64,000 nucleotides of DNA from Globisporangium splendens (Eukaryota > Oomycota > Peronosporomycetes > Pythiales > Pythiaceae). The stretch covers positions 1-64,000 of the forward strand of contig VFIW01000146.1 of the NCBI GenBank assembly GCA_006386115.1, given 5' to 3'. Positions 29,011 through 39,926 of this stretch are shown in pieces; within the stretch, counting starts at the first letter, position 1, and each line of letters opens with the position of its first letter. Under the pieces are notes generated by a model. It had not been told where the DNA came from. It was given only the letters and a program-made list of their open reading frames with translations, and did not search any database. Both the position numbers and the translations under genes were made by a program.

Positions 29011-32000
29011 CTAGAAATTCTCCAACCACTCTATCTCTCCTAAGCATCGCTCCATCTCAGGCATCTCCGTCCCGGACGCCAACTGCTCTTCGAAGAGTTT
29101 CTGCATCGCGTCAGCTTGCTCACACGGGGATGTCTTCGACGCCAGCACGACCCAGTCCACATCGTCAAACCACGAGTACGCGCGGATCACCGAGCCGCCT
29201 TTGTTGATATCGACAACGTTCTGGCCGCCGAGACGCACATCTGGAACGGGATTCAGCAACTGTCGAATCAGATCTCGCACGCTCTCCGAGAGATCGTCCC
29301 GCACGAACTCGAGGCTGTCCATCTGGTGCCGGGAGATTTTCGAGTACATCGCCATTGTCACGTCTTTCTCCGACAAACCTTCTTCTTTCACGGCAAATGG
29401 CGTTTGTCCGTTCAACATCTCATACAGTAAGATCCCAAGCGCCCAGATATCGGCACTCGCAGTGTGGCCACGAGCCGATACCATCTCCGGAGCCATGTAC
29501 TCGGGCGTACCACAGATCGTGTGCGTTCGCGTTTCGTCCGGAAGCTTCTTCATATGTCTATGCATGCAAGAAAGAAAATGAACTCGTGAGTTTTGGTTAA
29601 TTGACACCAAAAGCTCTCTGTAGCTCTTACCTGAAATCATGCAGCTGCAGGTACCCCTTCGTGTCAACCATGATGTTGTCGCTGCTCAAGTTTCGGTACG
29701 CAAAGCCAGCATTGTGGATGTACTCGAGCATCAGCAGCGCCTGCGCGGCATACACTCGAGCGAGTTTTTCGCTGATGCGATTCTCCTTTTTATCTGCTAG
29801 AAGCGAGGCGAGTTCCGTGACTATGACGCCATTAAACGACATGTAGAAAGCCTTGTCGTCTTTCCACGTGGTCACCATCTCTGGAATCAGCGGCGTATCC
29901 AGTCGGATCGTTCGGTGCACTGCCAGATACTTGGAGACTTCATCCGCTTTCTTGCCCTTTTTCACCTGCTTCAAAGAGAACACATTCACAGTGTAAAACC
30001 GCTGCGTCTCAGAGATTCCTTGATAGACTACGAGACATCCAAAGTCGGTCGTTTGGACGACGCAGCGGAACTTCATGTCCTGCGGATGTGGAGAACCAAG
30101 CACCAGCGAGTTTCGTCGCACCGTGGGGCTGTAAATGAGGTTCTTGACTGCCGTCTCGAAATTGTGGCGGGCTTCGCGCTGCTGCCGATCGGCTTCAATC
30201 ATATCTTGCAACCAGCCCAGCACTTCTTCAAACTCTCGCCGTCCGACTTGCAGCAACTTTGTTCTCCCCACGGAAATGACGTTTGCTGCACGAGGAGCAT
30301 CATTGAGAAGAGCGCGCTCACCAAAGTATTGGTTCTTCTTTAGCCGCAACACCTCTCGCGACGTTTTCTTCTCCGTTCCGCTATCCTCTCCCCAGTTTGT
30401 ACAAATTACAGCTCCTTCTTGGATCGCATAGAACGTGTTGCCTACATCGCCTTGGTTGATAATGTAATCCCCGTCTTGGAACGTGACTTCCGACAGATTA
30501 TTCGCTAGCCGTTCAAGCTGGGACTGGGTGAGCGCTTTCAAAACATCCACCTTTTTCAGGGTCTGCACCAGGACAGACGTCGGAGTTTTAATGAACACGC
30601 GACGGAATGCTCGACAGTCAATTCCCCAAAGTACCCCGCTGGACAGAGTCACCACTGAGGATGACCGTGGGCTATTGCTCACGAGCGCAAGCTCGCCGAA
30701 CGACGCGTGCTGGTTCTCCTGCTGATCTTTTTCCATGTAGGTGTGCGCGATGCTTTCTTTACCGTCATCGTCGTCATTTCGCGCGATCACCTGGTAGTTC
30801 CCAGACTCCACAAGGTAAAACTTATCACCAGGGTCTCCTTGCTTAATGATCGTATCCCCCGGTTGAGCTTCGATTCGCTCCATGACAGCAAAGATGTCAT
30901 CTTTTTTGCGGCCCGTGAGCTGTCGGAAGAACCAGTTTCCTTTCGTGATTCTCTCTAATACGGCAAGCTGATCCGGAGTCTTTGGGATGACATGATCACT
31001 GACTTTGTACGCCAAATCTTCCTCTTTGACCATCTGAGCCATATCTTTCCGCATCTGGGCACGCCGCTTCTCTTTCGACATTCTGCGACGAACAGGACGC
31101 AATTGCTGCTGCCCAAGCCCCGAGTTGCTTTGCCCCCGAGGCAACCGTTTCGAAGGTCCGTCGCCCGTGAACTTGAAGTAGATGCATATAACCGTGATAT
31201 CGTCTGTCCGGAGTTCATATGTCAGCCAGAGTCGATACGACTCAGCCACGACTTTGTGGCATGCTTCCAATCGGTCTTCGTACTGTGCGACGATATCGAC
31301 AACAGCCTGACTCGTCAGAAACTCGAACACACCATCACTTGCAATGACAACAAATCGATCGTCTTCGGTGAGCTGGAGTGACGTGATCTCCGGAACCGCG
31401 ATCACACCAAGTGTTTCGGCGATTTCATCTCCGATACTTCTCGTGAACGCAGTACCCGGAAAGGCTCCGTGGGGAGACCAAATACGAGGAGGATCGCCGT
31501 CTTCATCGACTTGGTCGTTCAAGTCCGCCGCCCAGTTCTACAATTTAAAGCGAGAAAGGGCAAAATGAATACCAGTAGCCAAACACAAGCAGCAAGCTTT
31601 AGCAACTTGCATCGTGTATGAGTGCGATGCCTTCCAATTGATCCATCGTCAGTACTCGCGCACCTGCTCTCCGAACTCGCTCGCGCTCATCCTAACCAGT
31701 GTAATCAAGACATATTTGCATTAGTGTCGAGCACGAATATGCAGGAGCGACAAGCACGATTGCACGTTTACCGATCGATACGGAGTCTGGTCCACAGAGA
31801 GAGGCTGGGCAACCAGCTTCCCTTCGCTCATGGTCGCAATGACGGCGCGGGAGTCCCCGACGTTCGCAACGTGGATCATGCCATTATCGATAAACATGGA
31901 GATCGCGGTGGTTCCACTCAGACTGTCGTCGATTCGAGACGCGTGCAGCTTCGCATTGGTGTCCTCAAACGCCTTGGAGTACGCCTCTAGGAACGACGTG

Positions 32001-32410
32001 TTCTTCTTCTCCATGATCTTAATCAGTCGCTCGGGACACTCTTTCTTCACAAACGTAGCACACAGATCCCCCGTCGTCCCGTGACCGTCAAACACACCGA
32101 AAAACATCTTGCTTTCGTCGCCATTGAACGCTGGAATAATCGTAAAGCTGTCCTGATTTGGCTTGTTAAGAGCTGTATATTGAATGCGCGTTACCATCGG
32201 GTAGTAGCCTCGCTGCGAGACGTACGCGTATTGAATCGACAGCTTGTCCGTGATCTTGGTCCTCACGGGCTTGGACGAGCACACGATTCGGCTGTTGATC
32301 TGGTCCTTCGTGAGTGGCGACCGTGTCGACTTGGTCCCGGGACCTAGTGCTGGCGCGACTTTCGCCTCCACAGACTCCTGCCGCTGCACGAGGGAAGCTC
32401 CACAGCCCAT
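29011..32410 (-). CDS. PP2C phosphatase - two cyclic-nucleotide-binding domains - pseudokinase fusion
   Basis: Exons are 32410-31772, about 31691-31600, 31537-29631 and 29557-29011; the end of exon 2 is unresolved. The protein is about 1060 residues. N-terminus MGCGAS suggests myristoylation and palmitoylation. PP2C metal-site motifs are complete: [49 protein letters not shown]. Two cNMP-binding folds follow ([51 protein letters not shown]). The AGC-kinase-like domain has [10 protein letters not shown] where active kinases have YRDLKPEN and HDFR instead of DFG, so it should be a pseudokinase, though GTPEYMAPE is kept. The same domain order is known in plant and algal PP2C/PKG-like proteins. 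It would couple cyclic-nucleotide sensing to dephosphorylation at a membrane. Confidence 0.9.
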
Positions 32411-32973
32411 GCTACTCGTCAGACGAAATCTTAAGAGAAGCTGAGGAGGATGCCGCCACTTTCTTCTGCTCTGTCAATATCCCCACGTGGTACCAGGAAC
32501 GACTGCTCCAGCGTCAATATCAATCCCCCGGTGTCACTGGTTAGCTGCTGTTTTCTGTACGCGCGGGGCATTCGACGTGTTGCCGATAACAGCGCGTTCA
32601 GCCACTGTGTGTAGCACCATTTCTCGTCGTGGCGTTTCGTGAATGAAAACCCAGTTTTAGTCCTCCGCGCCAAGACAAAAAGCGCGCTTTCGCGGCTCGG
32701 ACAACCTTTAAATGCATACAACAAAGCAGAAATGCCTTCTCTTTTCCATCGTGTCTGGAGGAGATTGGTTTGCTGGATGCTCGCCCGCCCTCTGCCTGTG
32801 CTTCTCCGCCCCGGAAAGGCATTTTCTATTGCGACCAGACGACAATGTCAATATCACCAGCACAGCAAGCGGGACCGCTTCTAAAAATATATCTATTTGT
32901 GCTCCGTCCACATGAACAAAATACCTTAACTAGTGGCACGTGCATCGGCGTGCTTCTCTCTCTCTCTCTCTTT
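32411..32973. other. Intergenic, 5' flank of PP2C fusion
   Basis: No gene seen. A (CT)n tract at about 32953-32971 abuts the stop codon of the glycosyltransferase-like gene, so it would lie in its 3' UTR. Confidence 0.5.
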
Positions 32974-33990
32974 CTATTGCCCTCCTCCGTGCAACAGCTC
33001 TTCTTGCTCTTCCTTGCCTAAGAGTACCGTATCCTCATTAATCTGGACCGAGTATTGCTTCACCATCTTCACCATCGCGTTCGGCGAATAGATCTCCCGG
33101 TTGTTGAACCACTTGCAGCTCACGTACTGGACCTCGCACTTGTTGTAGTGGATCATCTTGCCCACGGTCTTGTCTTCGCCATAGTCGAGACCATCTAATT
33201 CCACTTTCACGGGCGCATCCAGCAGACACTTGAGTAGCTCATTGCCCACAAAGTACGAGCCGCCGGTCGCAAACACGTACGAGTTCGTATTCGCGGCGCC
33301 GCCAATGTTGACGTGCATGTCGCCCGCGTAGCACGTGCCGATGTTCTTGCACTTTTTCATGCACTGATAGTAATGCGGCCAGAACACGACAGCTTCTTCA
33401 TCTTGCTTGAAGAGGTGGTTGCGTGGATCTTGGCGATGGATATGGCTGATAATCGTGAGCGTCTTGTTGTGCAAGTTCAGGTAGCTATCGACGCCCGAAT
33501 GGCGCACGACACTGAGCGTCTCGTCGAGCTGCGGGGGGACGTACACGTCGTCGTGGGCAAACAGGATCGAATGCGGGGACGCGATAAAGCCGATAAAGTC
33601 CCAATTGGTCTTCTTGCAGACAAAGATGACGCGCTTCGTGAACTCGATGAGCGATGCCGTGTTCTTCTCCATGAGACTCATCTGCCGCGTCGGCAGGATC
33701 TCGCCCGTGAAACCCATGCGCACGTGCAGGAAGAACATGAGCACCTGCGCATAGTAGCCGAGCGCGAGTCCCGCGACAGCCGCGAACGGGAGCAGCCAGC
33801 GCTTCGAGAGACGCTGCTTCTTGCGCGTCTTGGAGAGGTCCTCGTCGTCCTGGCTGTCCATGCGGACGGGCGCCTTCATGGCCGCGGGAACGTGGCGGTT
33901 GTGCGCGTTGCTGAACGAGCGCTGGCGCTGCGACAGCGGCAGCAGCGGACTGTCGTGTGCGCCCCACTCTTCTCCCCACTCTTCGTGCAT
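32974..33990 (-). CDS. Type II membrane glycosyltransferase-like protein (GT31/fringe type)
   Basis: A 338-residue single-exon protein with a basic cytosolic N-terminus (KTRKKQRLSKR), one transmembrane anchor at about 65-88 (WLLPFAAVAGLALGYYAQV) and a lumenal catalytic-like domain. FAHDDVYVPP fits a nucleotide-sugar/metal-binding acidic motif (DxD-like). DGLDYGEDKTVGKMI resembles the ED-containing segment near the end of galactosyl/N-acetylglucosaminyl transferases of family GT31. Cysteines KKCKNIGTC could form disulfides. Location would be Golgi. Acceptor and donor sugars cannot be told from sequence, and the family call is moderate. Confidence 0.65.
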   Translation of the reverse strand: MHEEWGEEWGAHDSPLLPLSQRQRSFSNAHNRHVPAAMKAPVRMDSQDDEDLSKTRKKQRLSKRWLLPFAAVAGLALGYYAQVLMFFLHVRMGFTGEILPTRQMSLMEKNTASLIEFTKRVIFVCKKTNWDFIGFIASPHSILFAHDDVYVPPQLDETLSVVRHSGVDSYLNLHNKTLTIISHIHRQDPRNHLFKQDEEAVVFWPHYYQCMKKCKNIGTCYAGDMHVNIGGAANTNSYVFATGGSYFVGNELLKCLLDAPVKVELDGLDYGEDKTVGKMIHYNKCEVQYVSCKWFNNREIYSPNAMVKMVKQYSVQINEDTVLLGKEEQEELLHGGGQ

Positions 33991-34117
33991 GTTGAATGCT
34001 GGTCGCGTTTACTTCCTGTAAGACCCCAGTATCCGATATGGCGAATAGGGAGGAAAGGGAGGGGGGACGGGGACTGGCGTCATGCGTCGAACCAAACCGC
34101 CAGCACCGCCATTTTGG

Positions 34118-34239
34118 CCAATCGCCGTTTGTCAATATCAGAATTTCAACCAATAGTATTATCTGTGAATGGAAGTTGAAGGGTCGTGACGAGACGCTTA
34201 GCCAATCGTATCGTCTAACGGACAGAGATTTTGACCAAT
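34118..34239 (+). promoter_or_regulatory. Cluster of four CCAAT boxes
   Basis: CCAAT occurs at 34118, 34150, 34202 and 34235 on the plus strand, all in the same orientation, 32, 52 and 33 bp apart. The cluster lies 130-250 bp upstream of the glycosyltransferase-like gene on the minus strand. NF-Y-type control is inference. Confidence 0.5.
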
Positions 34240-35752
34240 AGACAATGTGGAAGCGGACTGTCAATTTGTGTGCACAGCGTTCCAAGATCAGAACGGGATG
34301 AGAAAAGTGTGTTCAAGGCTAGACAAAAGACCGGTAAATGCTTAGTCCAATTTCGAAACTCGAATTTGTAGCTGCACTTGTGCTCATGCTTTTTTCTTTT
34401 CTCGCAACATTGAGAAAAGGATGCCTTACAGACAAAAACTACTCAAGATAGGCAAGCACGCTTACGAAGCTTGCATTTCGTTTGCCAGGATGGGATGGCA
34501 CACTAAATATTTCTCAAGCCTAGAAATGCGGGTAATAACTGACAGAGAAAAGCAAGCTGAGCCAGTCAGTTGAGTAGACCAGCGCAATCAGTGTTCAAGT
34601 TTAGGAAAGATACCTCTGAATATCGAGCCATGCGCCGAAACTTGATTTGACACATCCATGCTTTGTTTTACATCTCGCACTGTGTGCTCGATATTATGCC
34701 CACTAGGTCCAAGATCAGAAAGGCAAGGTGTAGATAGTAGGGAAAGCTCGAAACTTGATTGTAAAGAGCTTCTTTATAAGATTTTAAAAAAAGTCCAATA
34801 TCCAACATTTCAGCCAATAGAAAAAGGAAATGAACCATTGTGTTGAAGTTGAAGCGCTGATGTATCATTCCGTATTCACGAGTGACCTCCACAGAAGATC
34901 AACCGCTCTTCATGGGCGTGGAAGACGACATGGAGAAGAAACGGCACCTGAGAGACCCCTTCCGAGACAATGGGCGGCCGCGCCATCCCAGAAATCCATT
35001 CGCCATCAGGAGGTAAAGAGAAGCAAGGTGGGTGGCGAGACGTTGGTGATGCCGATGAAAGATGGAAGCGCGACGGCTTTCCGTGCGCCTGCATTGATCT
35101 GGATAAGGTTGCGTTTGCGTGGGAACTGAGGTTTGGGCGCCTTGTTGAGATTTCGAGACGCTCACGCGCAGCATGTGCACCTTCGGCTTGGTATGTTTGG
35201 GGTTTGTGTGCGGATCATCCGACTTGCGCATTGATGGGTTCTTTGTTTATGTGTAAAACACGGACAGAAATTATTCGTTGTCGAGTGCAGAATCTGTATG
35301 AAGAGAGAGGGGATCGCTGCAAGTGGTAAAAATCTGGAAATGTTATCACGAAATGGATGGCGAATGGGTTCAGACCTTTTATTTGCGAAGACGAAGGTTC
35401 TTAGCTGACCGAGAGCTGCGTGACTGAAGAAAAGCAACAACGAACAGCTGACAAATGTGAGTTTCAATCACGTTTGACTGCTACATTTGCCTGATGAGTG
35501 AGTTGCTTGCTCGTGCAGACGGACAGAAGACGAAGCAAAACGGCGATCCTTTTTGCTCAGCGTAGCAAGGTCAGTTTTTGTGCTTACAGCCGCAGCACCC
35601 AGGTTATGACAAAGCTAAAAACGTGAAATTTTGGGACCTGAAGGTTCACAGCGTCAATCTTTTGCCGGCCAAGAACGCTCAGGCTGTAAAGGTCGTATGC
35701 AACAAGGTCAACATCGCCGAAGCAGAGAAGAGGCAAAATGCGCAAGCGGTGG
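34240..35752. other. Intergenic, nothing assigned
   Basis: About 1.5 kb without a recognisable gene, repeat or RNA. The right end is the 3' flank of the dioxygenase gene. Confidence 0.4.
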
Positions 35753-36799
35753 CTAGTTCTTCAAAGCATTCACAATGGCTCGCTCGGTGGGGGTGTAGGC
35801 ACCGTCCACCCGATCCAAATTCATCTTTTCATGCAGTCGAATGTTCGGATTGCACATTATCCGGACCGAGTCGACTCCTTTTGTGCCCAGATTCTTGCTT
35901 CGCGCGTGCAACATGAATGGATGGACCAGCATCACGTCTCCTGCTCTCCCATTCACTTCGACGACTCGGCGAAGAGGGAACTTTCTGGCGTTGTAGCTGA
36001 CGGCACCTCCTTTGAGTCCACGCGGCTCATTCTTCTCAAGCAACTGCGCAATCGGAACGTGGGAGCCAACTGACAACGCCGTCCCGCCTTCTGTCGGTCC
36101 AACGTCGGAGAAGCAGAAAATGGCGAGCAATCCGGACTCTTTGCTGTCCAGATGATGCTGGTAGGAAGCGCCGTCGACGTGCCATTTCCCTGCTGCTTCC
36201 CATGGGGGTTCTGTTTGGTTTGGGAAGGTGATCATCCACCAGCCACAGCCAAACTCCTCCCACGAGCCTTTGCCGCAAAGCTGGTCGACTGCGCGATGCA
36301 GTCTCGGAGTCAACACATCGTTCCAGAGCGGATCGTCAGCTCCATTGTAAATCTCTACAGCAACAGTGCCCAAGTATGTGAGTCGGGCGTGCGCGCAAGA
36401 CAAGAAGAAAAAAGAACACGCACGACAAGCCAAGACATGGTTGAAGGAACGAAATACACCCATACCTGGGATTCCGTGGCGCTCCACCCACGTGCTCGAA
36501 TCGCTTTTAAGGATTCCATCCTCTTCCAGGCGGCGCCACACCAACTCGCGGCACTTGGCGGCGGTTTCTTCCGAGAACGCATCCTTCAGAAGCACGAAGC
36601 CGTCGCGGACGAATGCGTCGATCTCGCGCGCCGTGAGCGGACCGTCCGTCGCTTGCCGCTTCGAGGTGCTGCCACCAGCACTGACCGCACCAGTTGAAGC
36701 GGACGCTCTCGCATGGGAGTCAACCGCATCGGGTTGCTGCTGCTGTTCTTGCTCCTCCGAGTGTTGATGCCGTCGTCGTTTGCCCATTTCGCTTTCCAA
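35753..36799 (-). CDS. PhyH-family Fe(II)/2-oxoglutarate dioxygenase, two exons
   Basis: Exons 36799-36466 and 36354-35753 give about 311 residues. The 111-nt intron (GTATGG...TAG) has no stop and a length divisible by three, so an unspliced reading is also open. Splicing is preferred because the intron would encode a Cys/Phe-rich stretch foreign to the family. After a Gln/Ser-rich N-terminus, the domain starts at LTAREIDAFVRDGFVLLKDA. The iron site is visible as WHVDGASYQ (His-X-Asp) and the distal His in VHPFMLHAR, with Arg after it for 2-oxoglutarate. Substrate unknown. A second ATG (MGKRRRH, 36787) is an alternative start. It is divergent from the anoctamin gene, about 330 bp away. Confidence 0.85.
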   Translation of the reverse strand: MESEMGKRRRHQHSEEQEQQQQPDAVDSHARASASTGAVSAGGSTSKRQATDGPLTAREIDAFVRDGFVLLKDAFSEETAAKCRELVWRRLEEDGILKSDSSTWVERHGIPGMGVFRSFNHVLACRACSFFFLSCAHARLTYLGTVAVEIYNGADDPLWNDVLTPRLHRAVDQLCGKGSWEEFGCGWWMITFPNQTEPPWEAAGKWHVDGASYQHHLDSKESGLLAIFCFSDVGPTEGGTALSVGSHVPIAQLLEKNEPRGLKGGAVSYNARKFPLRRVVEVNGRAGDVMLVHPFMLHARSKNLGTKGVDSVRIMCNPNIRLHEKMNLDRVDGAYTPTERAIVNALKN

Positions 36800-37129
36800 T
36801 CAGGTGCACTTCTCACTCCGAGTGTGATTTTCGGTTGTCCACCATAGGTTTGTTACCCACGCGTCCGCCCACCCTGTCCGGTCCCGCCAATCAGAGGCCA
36901 CCGTGAGCGGACGGAGCAGCACAATTGAACCCAACGGTCGGCCTTTCTTTTTCTTTTTTTCGCCATAACCGCTCTGCTGGCACTCGCGAAAACGCAGAAA
37001 GAAACAGAGCGCAACAGCAGCGTGAAGCGCGCATTTCTCCGTCCACAGCACCCACTGGCGAGTGCGACGGCGCGACGATCAGTTGGCCATTCTCGCGTTC
37101 TAGAGCACGCGCACGTGAGACCGACCAGC

Positions 37130-39670
37130 ATGACCAGCAAGAACCCGGAGGTGGCGCGCTTGAAGGCGCTCAAGAGCGCGGTGTCGAGACGCGGCTCGTC
37201 GCTGAATGCGTCGATCGATGCCAAGAATGTGCGCCTGCAGCTCGATGAGAGCTTCGAGAGGGAGAACGGGTACTCGTACGACTACGCGATCGTGTTCAAA
37301 GTGCACGAAGAGAACGCCGAGCTCACGCAGGACCAGAAGGATTTCTCGATGCGCAAGATCCTGCAGCAGCTCGCGGGCGGTGGCATTGAGACCAAGATGT
37401 TCTACTCGGTTGAGCGAGATCTCGTGTTCTGTAAACTGCGCACGGCGCTGGCGCGGATCTGCAAAGAAGCGGATCGGATCGACTATAAAGTCGAGTTTGA
37501 CCCCGTGGAGATCCAAAAGATCGCGGAAACCGGCTACGAAGACCAGGGGATCGGCAAGATTGTCATTGGAGATGAAAAAAAAGTCTCGAAGCGTGGTGTC
37601 TACGATAATATATTCGCCAAGGTATGCTTTGCCAGCTGTTGATGATTGTGCGAATTCTTTATATTGCCATTGAAATTGACTTGTTTTGTTCCTGTGCGAG
37701 TAGTACGACACGGAAGAGCGATTGCAGGCTGCGTATCGAAAGTATGGTCACAAGAAGATTCCCTTCCGGGGCGTCGACCGGTATGACACGAAGAATGCTG
37801 CTTATGAGCTGTTTTGTTTTTTGTTTTTATGTTTACGTCACTGACGATTTTTTACCTCTGTGTTTGTCTGCGCAATAGAATCAAGCTGCTGCTCAATATC
37901 ATCAAGGCTCATATTACGGAGGGCGGGTGTGCGCTCAATTTGCACGAACTTGAAACCAAGAAGTGCATTGTCGCAGCGTTCCCTTTGCACGACTTTGAAG
38001 AGCTCGCGGCAGTGAAAAAGAAGTGGTTCAGCTGGAAATTTGCGCCGTGGGGGCAACCGCTAGTGGAGATCAAGGATTATTTTGGCGAGAAAGTCGGGCT
38101 CTACTTTGCATGGCTTGGTAAGCAATCCGGTGCTGTTGCTTTGCATCTTGAACGGTCCTGGTTGACTGACTTGTGCTAATATGGTCACACAGGGCACTAC
38201 ACGACGTGGCTGATCGCGCCGTCACTCGTTGGTATTCTGGTGTTTCTCAGCGTGATCGCCGAAGAAACGGCGGATTCGAACTTGGTGCCGTACTTTGGCC
38301 TCTTCATGGCGCTCTGGTCCACTTTCTACTATGAATATTGGAAGCGCTACAACTCGACGCTCGCGCTGGAGTGGGGGATGTCCAACTTCGAGGATGAAGA
38401 AGTCGAACGACCGGAGTTTGAAGGCGAATGGATTAAGTCTCCGGTTGACGGTTCCAGGACGCGCTACTTTAGCCCGCAGCAACGGTTCCGCCGCATCATG
38501 GGGTCACTGGTGAGTTAGCTCACATTGCGCTGCTGTCTGCTGCGACTTTTTTTCATTCCTGACGTCTCGTTGTTCCTTGTCTGTGCTCTCATATATCGTC
38601 AGTTTTTCGTGCTCATTTTGATTCTGCTCGTGATCGGGTGCATTTCCGGCATTTTCATCTTCCGATACGCTGCGACGAACCAGTGGAAGGACTTTTTCAC
38701 GATCAATGGGACCCAGATCGGCGGTCCCGTGGCGTCGACGATCAACGCCGTGCAGATTATGATTCTCAACAACCTCTACAGTGGCATGGCCTCGAAGCTG
38801 AACAATTTCGAGAACCATCGCACCGACACGGAGTTCGAAGACCACCTGATCGGGAAAACGTTTCTGTTCCAATTTGCGAACTCGTACGCGAGTTTGTTCT
38901 ACGTCGCGTTCATCAAAAGCGCGGCCGAAGGGAAATGCAAAGGGTACGAAGACGGGTGCATGGACGAACTCACGATGGGGCTCGGCATTATTTTCGTGCT
39001 ACGACTGACGTCGGGGAACTTCTTCGAAGTCGGGCTGCCGTGGATTAAACAGCAACTCGCGAACGCGAACCAGTCGAGTGAGCTCGCGAAAAATTCCGTG
39101 CGTCGCGAACCATCGGAGATCGAGCGCCAGATGAAATTGGACGTGTACGATCAACGAGGTACATTCGACGACTACAACGAGATGATCATCCAGTTTGGCT
39201 ATGTGACGCTTTTCGTTGTCGGGTTCCCACTCGCGCCAGCGTTGGCGTTGCTCAACAACTACTTTGAGATTCGCATTGATGCGCACAAGCTTGTGCATGC
39301 AACGCGTCGACCGAATCCGCGCGGGGCTCAGGATATCGGCACGTGGGGTACCATCATTGAGGTCATGAGCACCATCTCCGTGGTCACGAACGTCGCGCTT
39401 GTATGCTTCACGTCGAAGCGCACGACGCACAACATGTCGGACTACCACCGCTTGTGGATGTTCGTGGGCATTGAACACGGACTGATCTTGCTCAAGTACT
39501 TGCTCATGATGCTGGTGGACGACGAGCCCAGCGATGTTGTCCTGCAGAAGCAGCGTACGGCGTTCATCGTGGACAAGATTGTTAACTTGATCGCCGACGA
39601 CGACGACGCAGCGCTGGCCAAGGGCAACAACGTCCGCGTCGACCTCACCGTGTTTGACGAGGACCTCTAA
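37130..39670 (+). CDS. Anoctamin/TMEM16 membrane protein, five exons
   Basis: Exons 37130-37621, 37704-37780, 37879-38117, 38193-38509 and 38603-39670 join in phase to 730 residues; every intron has GT-AG ends. The N-terminal cytosolic domain (YSYDYAIVFKV ... GVYDNIFAK) is of anoctamin type. The membrane part starts near WLIAPSLVGILVFLSVI, with FGLFMALWSTFYYEYWKRYN and the conserved pore-side region NNLYSGMASKLNNFENHRT. Later come LIGKTFLFQFANSYASLFYVAF, YVTLFVVGFPLAPALALLNN and EIRIDAHKLV. Family members are Ca2+-activated chloride channels and/or phospholipid scramblases. Which applies is not determinable here. Confidence 0.93.
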
Positions 39671-39926
39671 GCAGAATCAAGTAACGAATCACATGCAGGG
39701 GCACACAGAAGTTAATACAAGTAAGGAATATGCGGCGTCATGCGCACACACAGGATGCAGGCACACTGCATGTGCTTTGTTATGTTTTTAAATACACTCT
39801 TCTTTACACAATCTACAATCCCTTCCGCCCATTTCCCGTCACGCAGCGAGAAACAAAAGACAATCACGGAAACCAAAACCTCGCATGCACTTTGTCAAAA
39901 TTGTGCGCGTCTGCTCTGCGACTTCG

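Noticed and set aside
32950..32972. (CT)n tract as a CRISPR-like or structured repeat
   Set aside because: A simple microsatellite; no spacers or direct-repeat array exist anywhere in the window, and the genome is eukaryotic.
36355..36465. Reading the dioxygenase as one unspliced ORF
   Set aside because: The 111-nt segment has good GT-AG ends and encodes a Cys/Phe-rich stretch that would break the domain; it is treated as an intron.
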